NCBI RefSeq assembly: GCF_918797505.1
Contig: NC_092795.1
Location: forward strand, 5,365,434-5,429,433
Origin: Bemisia tabaci
Lineage: Eukaryota; Arthropoda; Insecta; Hemiptera; Aleyrodidae
DNA: 64,000 bases
Direction of reading: 5' to 3'
The translations under genes were made by a program, and so were the position numbers. Shown one piece after another: positions 1 through 13,900 of this stretch. Position 1 is the first letter of the stretch. Each line of letters begins with the position of its first letter. The notes beneath the pieces were generated by a model that was not told the origin of the DNA, did not search any database, and worked only from the letters and a program-made list of their open reading frames with translations.

Positions 1-770
1 AATGTTAATATTGATTTACTAATTTGGGTAAACATTCTAAATTTTGCAGGTCAAAAAAGCGCTTTTGTCAAAATTGATTTTTTTTTTTTTGAAGATAATA
101 CCAAATAATAGGGCAAAATCTAAGATACAGGACATAAAAGTTGATCAAAAACATCGAAACCTTACTATTTTCCCGATTATAATGATCAAAATAGTGATTC
201 TTGTCAATCCATGTCCCTTGCCATGTTTTATGGTTTTGCCTCCTCGGCAATAGGCCTTTTTTCATTATAAATATAAACTCTCCGACCCTTCAACCTTTGA
301 TTTTTAGTCATTTTTACCGAAGTCAAGAGCTCTATCCGGTCGGTTTCCGAGATTTTTATGGCTGCTAACCAGTATCGATCTCTAAATGAGTCTCTTTGTA
401 TTAGATTTTCGAAATGTAACCCAGGTTTCTTAAAACTCACCGCAAAGTGGTCTCTGAAAGGACGCAGGGTGAGTGCGTACAGTGCGTAGCAGCCACCAGG
501 AAACCCCCTAAGTTTTCTTAGAATTTATCAAATTCTTTACAGTTTTTAGGTGTGATATTATACACGGCATGTGCAAAAATTGTACGAATGACCAGATAAG
601 CTGCGTGTATTCCATTAAAGATTCTCATCTTTCCTTGCATCATGTGTGTTTAATATTCCTCGTATCACATGGTTGCGCAGGACTTGTTGCCTCGGTTATT
701 ACTGCCGACTCAACAAGTCCGGAGTAAAAAATTATCAAAGAAACCGACTGATTTTACTCGGCATAAACAT
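1..770. other. No recognisable gene or element
   Basis: AT-rich, only short unrelated reading frames. I see no repeat that recurs elsewhere in the window. Confidence 0.5.
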
Positions 771-1018
771 GCCACTGTGCTAAGAAAAAACGCTGTATTA
801 GCCTCCGGAAGCCGGAAATTTTTCTCAGATGAAAAAAATTTCCAGAGAAAATTTCGGATACTTTTCTTCCGATTTTTCAGAAGCCGTAATTCACAAATTA
901 ATCCAAAGTATATGATGATTAAAAAAAATGTTCCCAGCTTTCCTAAATAAAAACATTTTAAAGAGGGGACTTTGGCCACATTTAAATGATCATACGATGT
1001 TTTTCCTGAGCGCCGCAG
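771..1018. mobile_element. Family A inverted-repeat element, old copy
   Basis: The left end ctgtgctaagaaaaaacgc and the right end catacgatgtttttcctg match the diverged ends of family A, as does the ~250 bp length. Confidence 0.55.
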
Positions 1019-2060
1019 AGCGATTGTCTGATCGAAGATCAATATACTTAATAACAATCACACAGAATTTGCATGACAATGAAGCTGTTATTTTTTTCCT
1101 CCAATCCGGCTCTTATAATGAACTCCATAATTGGACCGTTGTCCATAAAAAAGAACGGTCTCCTAACCTCCGACAGAGACCGAGGGTCAGAAGTATGAAT
1201 AAGTCCGTTCACCAAAATCAGCAGGACAATTTCAATATTTGAAAAGTGAAAGAGCATCAGTGTATCAGCCCCTCATGAAAATGCTGGTGAAAATCGCATT
1301 ACCTCTTTGAATCCTATAAACACAGCGCACAGTTATTCTGTAAACATCTCCTTACAAAAGTGTGGAACTGAAAAATGTCTCCTCTTGTCTTGAACTTGCC
1401 CGCCATTTTTTCGTTTGCTTTGGGCTCTAAAAGCACCACGAAAGCCCAAAATTTCATACACCAATCAGAAAGTGGCACAGTTTTTCTGCATTAAAGTTAA
1501 CATAAGGTGACAACAGCTTCCTTCCTCAAGGAGACCACTACATAGTTTCTATCTGGATTAAAAGAGGTTTCAGGACGTCCTTAAGGTAGCATCTTAAAAA
1601 AGACAATTTTTACAAGAATCGAGTGAAATTTAACAGTTTAATCTCGGAAAGAGACCCGTGCAAGGGACCACAATGATTTTACACTGTAAAAAATACAAAT
1701 CATAAAGAAAAACGTATAGAATACCAGTTTTGCATATTTTAAGGTAGATGTTTCTACCCACCCTTAAGTTTGTCAAAATCATAGATTTTTTCCCACCGTT
1801 TTTTGTGGTTGTTCATTAAACCCCTTGGAAGAATCCATTTTCAAAGTTAAATTGGCGATTTTCACTCGAATGTTGTAAAAATTGTCCCCTTCATGATGCC
1901 ACGTTAAAGGTGCTCTCAAATTGCCCCTAACCACAATGTAAACCGTATGGCTTTGGGGCCCCCTAAAGGAAAGGATCGGTTTAGGTAACGACATACCTAG
2001 CCGTGTTTCCACTTTGTATTATTTTTTACCCTAAATTGGTAAAAAGTCATCATTAATATA
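1019..2060. other. No recognisable gene or element
   Basis: AT-rich sequence. No family-like protein and no clear repeat seen. Confidence 0.45.
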
Positions 2061-2063
2061 TGC

Positions 2064-2304
2064 TGCTGTATTGACAGAAAACGCCCTATGAACATTCGAG
2101 TGCTACCAAATTTCTCCTGATAAGAAATGTATTTTGGAAGAAAGTTATGCGTGTTTTTCCTCGAAATTTTCAGATATTATAGATTGAACTGATATCAACA
2201 TTTTTTGAAAAATTATTCATAACTTTTCCGATAAACTTGTATTTTACCTAAGAAAATTTGGCAACGCCTAAAGGCTCATACGGCGTTTTTCCTTAGAACG
2301 TCAT
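2064..2304. mobile_element. Family A inverted-repeat element, diverged copy
   Basis: Contains cgccctatgaacattcgag near the left and ggctcatacggcgtttttcc near the right end, with the intervening AT-rich core typical of the family. Confidence 0.7.
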
Positions 2305-2509
2305 TATGAGACCCCTGATCGTGCCGGCAATTTATTCGCCGGCTAAAATTGATTTCTACCGGTGTAAATGCGGCAGCAGTGAGAGTTGGCACATTTGTGA
2401 TGCCGAGTGGGGCAGAAGGTCACGCTGGACAACGCAACTTGCTCGAGTTGAAGAGCAGGAAGTGAAAAAGAAGAGCTTTCCCAACCTGAATCGGTCAGCG
2501 CGAGCAATA

Positions 2510-2630
2510 CTGCCGTGTTACGGAAAAAAGACGCAGGTGCAGTCTGGGATGAGCCTCGAGACACGTAACAGCATGTGCTAACCGTGGTGCATACAGAAAT
2601 GCCGTCACGGCTCTCTTCTGTAACACGGCC
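2510..2630. repeat. Small imperfect inverted repeat
   Basis: gccgtgttacgg on the left faces ctgtaacacggcc on the right. Possibly a highly diverged transposon remnant. Confidence 0.3.
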
Positions 2631-2719
2631 ATATGAGAGCACAGCTTCGACGCACAGGTGCACATATCACTCAGCGAAAAAAAAAGTTGGGTACTGCCGA
2701 TCCGTATGCACTGTATAGA

Positions 2720-3153
2720 GGATAAAACTGCAAAAACACATATCTCACCTGCGGTGTTTTAAAATCTCCGCTTTTATTTTATTTTATCGAAGGTGAACAA
2801 ACCCATACTATCTCTAGAAATGTCGACGGCGAAATTCTCAAACCACGTGTCATGTTTGCGGCGTTTTAAAAGCTCCGCTGCTGTATTTTATTTTGTTAAT
2901 GGAGAAAGATATCAACATAGTTCTTTGTAGGTTTCACAGAAATTTCCTCGCAAAAAGGAGGAAAACCACGACAGTTAATTGAAGTTTTTAAGAAAAAAAT
3001 GTTCATTATGATCGGGAGGTCCCGGGTTCGATTTCCGGCCAGGCGACCCGAGTTTGATCGTCTCAAACAATGGTTGCCTGGGACTGGCTCAGTAGGGACG
3101 GAGGGGGGATGGGACTTAAAGCGTGGGATTAGCCCTTGTGGGCTATTTGGAGT

Positions 3154-3202
<49 letters not shown>

Positions 3203-3455
3203 TTAAGAATTGCCGTTGGGTAGTTTTCCAATTAAAAAATAAAGTATGACAGGAAGTTTGCAACGTTGCAAACCGAGATACGTGGTTTTGAAGTTTCACC
3301 GTCGATATGTTTCACAAAAAGAGGAAAAACTGGGGAAGTTTTTAAGAAAAAATGTTGATTATCATTTCGTCAAAAAAATATGGTAAGATAGGGGAGGAGG
3401 TTTGCAGCGTTGTGAATCGGGATACGTGTTTTTTCAGATTCACCGTTGATGCGGC
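2720..3455. mobile_element. Family K sequence, interrupted by a SINE
   Basis: Segments such as taaagtatgacaggaagt and cacatatctc recur at 53067-53310 and, inverted, near 61430. Two partial copies lie side by side here. Confidence 0.55.
2994..3198 (+). mobile_element. tRNA-derived SINE with poly(A) tail
   Basis: Contains ggtcccgggttcgatttccg, a pol III B-box-like tRNA T-arm sequence, and ends in a 42-base A tract (3157-3198). The sequence gtttttaagaa occurs just before the element (2985-2995) and just after the tail (3199-3209), as expected of a target-site duplication. Confidence 0.75.
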
Positions 3456-4387
3456 CCGTTAAACCGGACCTCGATTCAACGAAGTATAGTGTGCGGTATG
3501 GACAAAAGAGGCACCAAAATTTTTTGTATTCAATTTTTTAAGAAACCACCTGGCAAAATTTTGGCACTCTTTAAGGAGCGAGAAACATGAGAGTATTTCC
3601 CAAGTATTTGCGTGGGTGAGAGTGAAAATTACGTGAAATTAACACCACGGTTGATCAATGAACAGTTTTATATGTAAAAATAAAAAATTGGGAAGATTTT
3701 GTACACATAAAAATAAATTTCAAAGCTGTCAAACAAAGTCATGCAATTTTCTCATGAAAATATGACCAGCAAAATTGCTGAGAAAATATTGTTACAATAT
3801 TGCTTTACAATATGGATATAAATGCATGAATTATGCTGCCGGAACGTTGATGCAACATCACCAAGCATTGGTTGGAAATATTTTCAACAATATTGCAGCC
3901 ACTATCATTTCAGGGTGGGACAAAATTATCAAAAGGCTGTAAAGTAAAATACATTATCAATCTTTATTATACAGATTTTGAAAAAGCTTCTACTGCAATT
4001 CAGCATCTTTTGATGATAAATCCAACTAAATATTGCTAGTCATACCTTCTTTCCACGGTATTAAGAGTAATTTTTGCGAGGATAACAGAAGCAATTTAAT
4101 TCAATTCTAACAAAAAATGGGAAAGATATGTGGGTTATAACAATGTAACAACTGCAAAAAATTTAAAATTTTTTACACAGCTGTACAGTGCAATTTTTGC
4201 AATTTTACAATGCAATTTGCACAGCTTTTCAATCTGAACCAAATTTTATCGGATTTACACCGAGCCCTCAACCTAAGTGTGTTTTTTTTATAAGTAAAAT
4301 TCATGTGTAAGTACAGAGCGCAGCTTTCGTAGCATGTGGAATACGTACGTCTGAGGAAAATAGCAGGAGAATCGGTGTTGTCATTTC

Positions 4388-4530
4388 AATACATCGATCG
4401 ATCTACCATTTAAAACTATGGAAAAAGATCGATTAACAGGGTGTTCGCAACGAACACCTCAATAATCGATTCTTTACCATAGCTTCAAATGGGGAAATAG
4501 CGATATATCGCAAAGCACGCCACGCCACTG
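4388..4530. mobile_element. Family B hAT-like inverted-repeat element
   Basis: Palindromic: a left half with atcgatcgatctaccattt and a right half ending gcacgccacgccactg. The middle is ggtgttcgcaacgaacacc. The left terminus is shortened. Confidence 0.8.
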
Positions 4531-4882
4531 GTTTTCGTGTCTCTCAAGAAGACCAGCTTAAAAAATTGGATGTTCCAAGTACGATCAGCAACATAGAAGG
4601 GAATTCGCTTGGGAACCGTACCTAAATCCCGCAAATTACGGACTCGTCGTTCATCCAGAACTGATTTGCATGATAATAAGAGCTTAATTTCGGTCTTCGC
4701 ATGTCTTCATTGTGACGTCTCCGCCCCACGCTGATGTTCCATGCACCTGAAATCAAATTTTTTTCCGCGATTCCATCAGGCGTGGGAAGTTCATAATCCA
4801 CGAGAAATACATTTTTTCTTGGATTTTAGATTTTGGCCTAATTGTTTGCCTTTTACAATTTTTCAATTTTTATAATTTTCAG

Positions 4883-4908
4883 GGACAAGTCGACGTTTGT
4901 TCATCAAG
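4883..4908 (+). other. 5' UTR portion of the start-codon exon, preceded by a splice acceptor
   Basis: A pyrimidine-rich tract ending in AG at 4881-4882 precedes the ATG by 26 bases, so the start-codon exon looks spliced to an upstream non-coding exon. I could not locate that exon or the promoter. Confidence 0.55.
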
Positions 4909-4969
4909 ATGAGGCTGTTGGCTGTTTTTTTACTACTGAAATTATCTGCAGCTGCCGACGGATTCTCGC
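4909..4969 (+). CDS. Neprilysin-like gene, coding exon 1 (signal peptide)
   Basis: Residues 1-20: ATG followed by a leucine-rich hydrophobic core and small residues, typical of a signal peptide. The donor is gtgagt at 4970. The exon ends one base into a codon and matches exon 2. Confidence 0.8.
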
Positions 4970-6396
4970 GTGAGTGTTGCTTTCAGTGCTCTTCGTCGAC
5001 ACCTTGGAGTACCTTCGTGGAGAGAGTTTGATTTTTCCCTATGTTGTAGCATACTGCACAATTTTCAACACTTTATCGGCACTATGAACACTTATTTTCT
5101 ATACAAATTAAACTTTTTCGAAAACTGATTATAGTCAGATGACCTACTTTTTTATTATTCTTTACGCACAATGGCCATTTCGGGCAAGCCGCCCATCTTC
5201 AGGGTAAGTCATCTAACTGTAATCGGTTTTCGAAAAAGTTTAATTTGTATTAGAAAATAAGTATTTGATTTTCATTACCTCTCCTAAGCGGTTCACTTGA
5301 TTTTTTAACTACCCCTAAATAATCATGATGAGAAAATGAAAAAACGAATAACCGTAGGGAGCCCAGGAACACTTGATGATCACTCGCCTCACAGCATGTC
5401 TCTCACTCGATTGAGTTCGCCTTCAATAACCGTGACGGCAATATTAGTGGCTTACCATTGGCACGAAGTAGTTCCGTTTCTTTCGCTCCGTACAAGCAAG
5501 GAACGCACACACATTATTGTGTTTCATTGTTTCATTCTAATCAATAAAAGGATCATGAAAGGTTAAAAAAGATATCTCATCCAATAAATACAAGGCGAAA
5601 ATGAAAAAATTAACATAAAGAGAGCGAAAAAAATAGGAAGAAAGAGATTCAAATGACTTAAACTTTTTAACTTGCATCGCTTTACAGTTTTCAGGTTGCC
5701 TCTTGAGATGACAAAAAAAAAAAAAAAAAAAAAAAAAAAGATTGTGCATGTGAGGAAAGTAAGATCAGTTTCGGCAATTGGAGTATCTTCCTTGAAAGAG
5801 AACCCAAACTGTGAGAAAAAAGAAGTCTGAAGATTGACGTCTTTGTCTCATTTAGTTTGAGTATGTATTGGGCAAAGGGTACGAGACTACTTCCAGACAA
5901 ACTATTGGCAATTAGGTTAGATAAGTGATTAGATCGATTTCAATTAACTTTTAGGATAATATTTAAGAGAAGTGCCTAACTTATGATGTTCTTTTTTTTC
6001 TCGCACTAATGTGTAACTATATATTTACATTTATTCTTTTTTAAAGTAATAATGATGAAGATTGTTTGGCGGAAGTTAAGTCTCTATCTAAACCTACGTT
6101 TCAAACACTATATCCCATTATTTAGTTACCATGATAGGCCGTCATGTTAACTCATGACGAATCTCCATGACAAGTCATCATGATTTAACATATGAATCTA
6201 CATTCATCTTCGTATTTTTCAGTTCCTTCAGTTTTTAAACAGCCGGAGCCACCATGCTCACTGAGAAGATGTATTCAGTCAGGTAAGGGCATTATTCATT
6301 TGAATTTTAAGGTTTTAAGAGGATGTTGATTTGGTGTAAAATATTTGGAGTCATTCATGAGTAAATTTTATTTTTGAAAATGATATAAGCACTATA

Positions 6397-6430
<34 letters not shown>

Positions 6431-7882
6431 AGTATCACTTGCAGAGGATCTGATGAGTTTCTTGTACTTAAGAATATTGACTCAACAAGTTTTGTCCAGG
6501 GATGACCAATAAGACAGATTTAACGATCAATATTATGCTTAAAATGTGCAACTCTATTCCAATCGTTTATCATTATGGTTATATAATGTAGATTGGAGGT
6601 GTGAATTTGTTAATATCTATTTCGAGGCTCAAGTTTATCAAAAATAACTTTGACCTTGATCGTATTTCCATTTTAAGACTAGGCAAATAATGATAAAAAA
6701 TAATTTCATAATATTCGCAGAGAGCCAAAGGTGTAAGTTTTGAAATTAAAGGGAATAGTTCAGATAGTAAACTCAACGAATATCAAAATATTTGATCATT
6801 CCATGAGGTCAAACATGTGAGCTACCTATCCGTTTGATCCGTTGTCAAAATATTAAATGATGCAGTAGCGTGGCGTGCTTTGCGATATATCATTCAAACC
6901 CACGAAAATTCGGACTTCAGAATGAAAAAGGGACAAATCTGCCAAAAATTGCCGAAATAAAGTTAAAACCACATGAATCGCAGCTATTGTCCATGGGTGC
7001 ATAAGAATAATTTGATGAAGACAACGCATGGCATTAATCAGCTGCTATTTTTAGTGTGAATACTCAATAATTGCTGAGGTGAGGCAGTTCGACAGAATCG
7101 ATGATTCTTTCGATTTTTTATCACCGAACTGCATTCACTCCCTACTTTCGAAGAGACATGGCCCGCTCTGATAATAATTAAACTGAACCACTGTTCCAGC
7201 GGCGTTCATACTCCAATCGATGAATCAATCGGTGAATCCGTGCGAAGATTTTTTCTCATACACGTGCGGCAACTACAACAAGGAAAACCCGATTCCTGAT
7301 TCTCAGATCATGAACGATTTAAATCGCAGGAAGGAACGGGAGTACGAACTGAAAGCGAAAGGTACTCTCTTAATCAGCAATATTCTTAAAATATTTTCAA
7401 TATTCTCAGGACGCGCCCGTGACGAAAGAATTGAAAAAAATCAATAGCTAAAGTCGAATATGCTTTTCTCCAATCACAACGATGCAAATGTCCACTTTGT
7501 TTGACAATCTACAAGTAAAATAACCGAACAGTTTTTTCTCTTTGAATTTATTTGTGAACGTGTTTCACATGTTTCACAGAAAACTTCAACTGTTGTAAAA
7601 CTATCATAAAAATTAAAATTGTTGAAAATCTAACCCAAAAAAAAAAAAATTCCAAACTCATTATTTTGAAGGATATTCGACTGCTTCGCAGCCCGTTATA
7701 ATTCGGCTGCTTCGCAGCCCATATTATCCAGTCACTTCCCGTCACTAATCAGATGACACAATCTGATAAAAGAATTAAGTTATCAATCTAAGAGTAGATA
7801 AGTACTAGTTTAGAGCAGCGACTGTATGGTGCACTTGTCGAAAGAGTCCTGTATTTTATTTGTATGTTGATACGAATAAATG

Positions 7883-7918
<36 letters not shown>

Positions 7919-10900
7919 TTGAAGGATTTTTATTATTAAATTTAATTTTATTTTTATTTCAGCCATGCTCCAAGAGGGCGAGTTAGATGAGGACCCTGAA
8001 TCCGTCAAAAAGGCTAAAATGCTCTTCCACGCTTGTACAAATACAGGTAAAATTCTCCAACATTATCGCATTTTGAGGCTAAGAAAATTAATGCTGTGAT
8101 GTGATGGGTCTTTTCTTTTTTTAAGATGTAAATTGCTTTTTACACATATTTCCAATGGACCAGTAGACAGGGCACAAATTTCAGCATTCTGATACACGTT
8201 TCATAATCAAAATTTTACGTTGAACACGATGCGCACAACGAAAATTATCGAAATCAACTCCTTATGAAGATATTTAATGATTCTTGATGCGTGAATTCAA
8301 ACCACCCGCTCATGCAAACTCAATGTTCTACGTGACTCACATCGCGCGCTAAACGTTATCATGAACGGCTCTGCGATATAAAAATCTGGCAACCTTAATC
8401 TTGACGCTTTAGCTCAGCTATAGCAGGTTGTTTATAGTTTGAACAGCACATGGTGGGAAATGAACATCGCTTGATTGAGAAGCTTGCTGAAACCGTTGTA
8501 GTGCACGATTTGACGCACGTAGAGCTTTGAGTTTCTTGTGAGCGGGCAGTTCAAATTCCTCGTAACCAATGTGAAATAAAAACGTTAATATCTTTGTTAG
8601 GAGTTGATTTCGGTAATTTTCGTTGGGCGAATCGTGTTCTACGTGAAATTCTGGTCAAGAAACATGTATTAGAATGCTTAAATTCATACCTTGTCTATTG
8701 GTCCATGAAACATCTTCATATTGTTGGATCTGCACACCGTATGTCACACGACAGTACTGAGTACATCGCATAAGTATTATCAATGTTTTTAGTCCGCCTT
8801 GTTCACCTGTCATCGACTCCAAGCTGCGGGCGTAGTAGAAATTGCGGTTGGCTGAATTGAAGGGGCACGAGACATGAATAGATTTGTAGTCATGCGCTAT
8901 CGATTTTCCTCGTTCTCCTTTACATCTCTATGATTCAGAAACAAGCAGATACTATGTTATACTGATTTTTTCAGAAAGTTTTATCGGTATTTCATGGTGA
9001 ATATTTTCACCTGTTCTATATTTGAAAATTGAAGATCTTAAAGCGAAAAACATGTTCAGGCATCATAGCGAGAGATACAGGAACGAAATATTTACGTTTC
9101 TACGTTCACTCCTAAAAATCCACAAATGATAATGCATATGCACGTGCGGCAAAAGGGACATAATTGGAATAACACTGTCAAAATAACAAATCTGATATCT
9201 GACAGTTGTCTATATTTTGAGTTATTGGAGTGTATTTAATCGATTTGCAGGTTATGTTGATAAAATATTATGTTTAGTACTGTCAGTTTTCGTCAATCAT
9301 AAGTGACCGCGAATTGTCGTCGCTTTTTTCCAGATTCAGTGACTGAGAACTGCCCCCAAATGTGGGGAATTTGAATAAGTGTGCTCCAAAATTCGCGAAT
9401 TGCGCACTAAAGGGAGGATTTCAAATATTTCAAATATGACCAATGACCATCATGATTTTAGTGTCATTTTACCTCTATAATTCATTTCTTACGGCTGTAT
9501 CTCTTGCGTGCGACGACTGATTTATTCGGAAAGTTTTAATTTAGCTGAATATTTCCCTCTGTTTCAGCCGCAATCGAAGAAGAAGGCCTTGACCCAATAG
9601 CCAACGCCCTAGAAGTGGCTGGATTGGATCTAATTCCTTACACCCCACAGGACTTTTTCGACTGGTTGGGGGCGAATGTGAATGTTCAGAAAAGACTGGG
9701 TAAGGAGATCCTCCTTCAGTTCACCCTCGTTGCCGACCCCCAAAACAAAACCTTGAATCATCTGGGGTTGGGCATTCCCGGTGATTGGACATTCGTGACG
9801 TAAGTTTTCCATTTTCCCCTTATTCAACAATATCGCACTTAAGATGATTCGACGGACACCATTTTTTGGGTCAGAGCGGCCTGCGATAAATCACATCGAT
9901 TCATTCCATTGTCATTTGTTTTCGAATTTTGAGATCGCACTTCTGTTATCATGAGTCTAAAGAATTTATGTACCAAATTTGAACAAGAAATTCAATGTAA
10001 TAAAGGCACGGTTTTTTTTAGAGGACCAACCGGACAGCATGCAGTAAACTGCCGTGCTATAGAAAAACGCCGAAAAGCCTGCAGACGTAGCCAAATTCCC
10101 TGAGATGAAACTCCAAATTTTCAAAAAAAAAACTTGTGTACAATTTTTTTTATTGTCTCTGATAATTTCATTCGCAATATGCTTCAAATAGTCTAAAAAT
10201 TTTAAAATAATATTCATAAATATTTTAAAAAATTAAATATTAGTTGGAAGCAATATGACACATCACAAGTGGCACAATATGGAACAAGTCAATGAGAGAA
10301 GTCGGGCAAAATGTGTAAACTTCAAAAGCTCATAACGCCGTTAATACAAAAAATTGAGTTTTTAAAAAAGGTTTCCATTGGTTTTTTCGTAAATTTTTCT
10401 TCAAATAGTGACTTTTTTTTTCGTTAGAGGCGCCCTTGGAAATTGAAAATTTGACGAAATAAACATGGAAATTTGCAGTTTCAGTAACAAACTTTATGTC
10501 CGACATCTTCTATTGACACCATCAGTGGCAAATATGACGTCCTTAGCGATGTATCGATTGGTCTGCCATTCAAACCTCTGGAAAAGGATCGACAAACAGG
10601 GTGTTATCAGAGAGCATCTTTATAATCGATTCTTTACCATAGCTTCCAATGGGGAAACATCGAAAATCGACCATTCACGCCTCGCCACTCACTGGAAAAA
10701 AAAACAAGCAGAAAAATCCAACATGAATATGTTGGAAAAGCGTGCCGAATAACTAAAATGTTGGACACATATCTACTATTTTCACGTCTTTGTTATTTGC
10801 ATCAATTGGTACTTTTTGCTAAATTTGGGAGAAAATATTGCTTCATGAACGTTGAATGTAAATTGATTTTAAAGATTCCGTCCAATTATCTTGATTTTAA

Positions 10901-13900
10901 GCTGATATGCGGCATTTCGCACGACCGTGATTTGGGCGAACTGCCGTGCATCGAAATCGCGTTGAGTTAATCTCTTTGGATTTCGAACTGTAACTTCTCT
11001 CCTATTCGGCCGATTTTTACAAATGAGGTCTCTTTTTATTTGTACTTTAACGGAAAGTAAGGAAAAACTCGCTAAATAGACGGAAAACAATTTTTGTGAA
11101 AATTTGGTGGATCCTGGCGTCACGGTGAATGGTTAATCGGGCGTGGAAGATAATAGGTTCGACGAGGCGACCCTCTCCTCGCCGTCTTATTGCCTTGCTC
11201 GAAACCTGACACCCAAAGCTATATCGGGAGATAACTGCAGTGGTTTGAGTGGATTTCTGCAGGGGCCACGGTTAGTACATGGTATAAAGAGTCACGAGGC
11301 TCATCACAGATTGCACTTGCAGTGCAAGACGCTCATTGGCTAAACAGTTTTGGCGGGAAAGAAGGTTCTGAGAGTTGAGTCCTCCGAGCGTAAGAAAGCT
11401 TCTATGAGGTTTTTGTCAAATGAAATAATACGGTTTTGACAGGAAAATGTTCTCAAGGGTTCCCAATTAGCAGTTCATTCGGTTTTTTGGTAAGAGACCA
11501 TCAGGGCTTGACAGTATAATGTTTCAAAGACAAGAAAACGGGTCCGAGGAAAAAAATATTTGGACGGCCCGTTGAATAGCATTGGTTGATCGGTGTGCTG
11601 TACTATGGTACATCCGAGTGATTTCAAAAAGCGAGCCCTACTGGCACGCTTAAAAAACACACACACACATTGGATCTATAGTCCAGACTCTTGAAAACAT
11701 TGACAATAAAATGGACTCTTGATTTAATCAGATTTAAGCTTGAATCAAAAGGAAATTCGCTCAAATCAAGAGGCTTGGCTTGATTTAAGCTTAAATCTGA
11801 TTGAATCAAGAGCATTTTTTCTTGTCGATGTATTTAAGAGTCTGGACTCTAGATCCAATGTGTTTTTTTTTCCAGAGCTGGTCTCGATTGACTGCTGACC
11901 GGTTCGATACGGTAATGGAGATGTTCATCGATGCTTTTCCGAATGTTGCAGGCAGCCCCACCATCGGCACGAAAGAACTTCGAACTTGGGGAGGCGATCG
12001 CGGTCGGTGGCGAGAGAATCGAGGACGGAGGCACCCGATGTCGACGTGAAGGAGTTCCTGGAGCAGGAAACCTACCGGGACGAGATCGACTTCGCCAAAA
12101 ACGTCCTCGCCCATTTCATCCGCTCCGCCTCAGAGAAGGAGATCAGCAAATCCCAGATGAAGAAGATGAAGAAGGCCGTCGCCGATGCGGTCGTCGTTGA
12201 TCACGCTGTTTCGGTAAGAGAGACACTTATTCTAAATACTTTCGAGGGGAGCTTTTACCGCACAAGAAATAATTGAAAAAGTTAAAAATGTTAAAATGGG
12301 TAGGTAACTCACTTGGACGTTTCAATATTCTTTTTTGCAAAAACCAATATTAAAACGTGCAAGTGAGTTACCCATTTTAACATTTTTAACTTTCTCGACA
12401 CTTCTTATTCTGCCGTGCTAAGGAAGAACGCCATGTGAAAATGCGAGAGTTGCCAAGTTTCCCTCGATAAAACATGGATTTTTGACAACATTCATGCCTA
12501 TTTTTCCTTGAAATTTTCAGATATTTTAGATTAAATTGCGTACAAAATCTTCTGAAAATTTTGGGGAAAAATATTCATAATTTTCATAGTAAATTCGGTT
12601 TTTATCGGCGGAAACTTGGCAACATCTGATGGCTCATACGGCGTTCTTCCTTAGCACGGCAGTATTTTAGACCCGTGTATGAAAAATAAGGAATAAGGGT
12701 GGCGGTAGGGGGTTTTAGAAGAGATCAGGGAGAGCCAACTCCCTGAAGGGCTTTGAGAGGGTGGGGGACTTTGGCGGCTAGGTGTCGCAAAGCGCTACAG
12801 AGAGCTGTAAAAGCAGCTTATAATGTGTATATTTAATTTATTACGGCAATCAGCAACTAGGCTGTTTACGTCGGAGACCAGGAATTTACTTTACATTTTT
12901 AAAAAAGAGCTTGAAAATTTCGGTAATTACTCTTGGATCGTCAGAATTTGAAGGATGGGTGTTTGGAGCGAGGTAATTTTAAATTTTGTGGCATAGATAT
13001 TTGGGGAAGAAAGCAAAATATGGTCGATTGTGAGGGGAGAATAATGATATAAAGGGCAATACGGAACGGGAGATCTTGAAATTCAATGTGTGTGAGAAAA
13101 AAAAGTACAGCTGGTTCGTAATCTTGCAAAATAAGCCCATCTCACAATTGAATCAGTGTTAATGAAAACACACCAACTCGGAAAAATGAGAAGACAAAAA
13201 AAAGAACTGCGCGGTAGGTGAAGAAGCTGGTGTTAGAGAGAGCGTTTTGGTGCCGAAGAACAAGTATTTTGGGACGCTTTGAAGGCTTGAGCTTACATGG
13301 GTAAACCATCTTCAATGATTTTTATAAAAATCGGTCATCTTTGATGAAATTTTGGCATTTTTAAGTCCCCGAGTTGGTGTGTTTTCATTCTCAAGAAATC
13401 AAATGTGACATGGCTCTCTCGATAGATAGGACCAATAAACGAGAGGGAAGGAATAACAAAAGAAAATGAGTACTACAAGTGTAGCTTATACGAGTATTAT
13501 ATCGATGGCAAAACTGCGAAATGACGTATGTCCATTGCGGTGTGTCAAAATTTTTGCTCCTATTTTTTTAAACGAAAAATGTTTGATATGTTGTTCATTT
13601 GGAAGGAGCTGATATTTTCTGTAAACTTTATAAATTAAGCGCTAGGATGCTTCTCACGATAGGACATACCGATGTGTTATTTATAATGGCATCAGCATTG
13701 ATCATTTCAAGGTTGTTGACCAGTGGCGTATCGTGAATTGCGATGTATCGATTGTTATGCCATTTAAACCTATGGTAAAGAATCGATTATTAAGGTGTTC
13801 GCTACAAACACCCTGTTCATCGATCCTTTTCCATAGGTTTAAATGGCATAACAATCGATACATCGAAATTCACGCACGTTGACTTCCTTTGAAATTCTCT

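Noticed and set aside
2999..3223. Frame with RSRVRFPA followed by poly-Lys
   Set aside because: This is a translation of the SINE B-box region and its A tail, not a protein gene.
4388..4530. Repeated palindromes considered as a CRISPR-like or regulatory array
   Set aside because: Copies are dispersed, flanked by 8-bp duplications and belong to a hAT-like MITE family; no spacers or cas genes, and the genome is eukaryotic.
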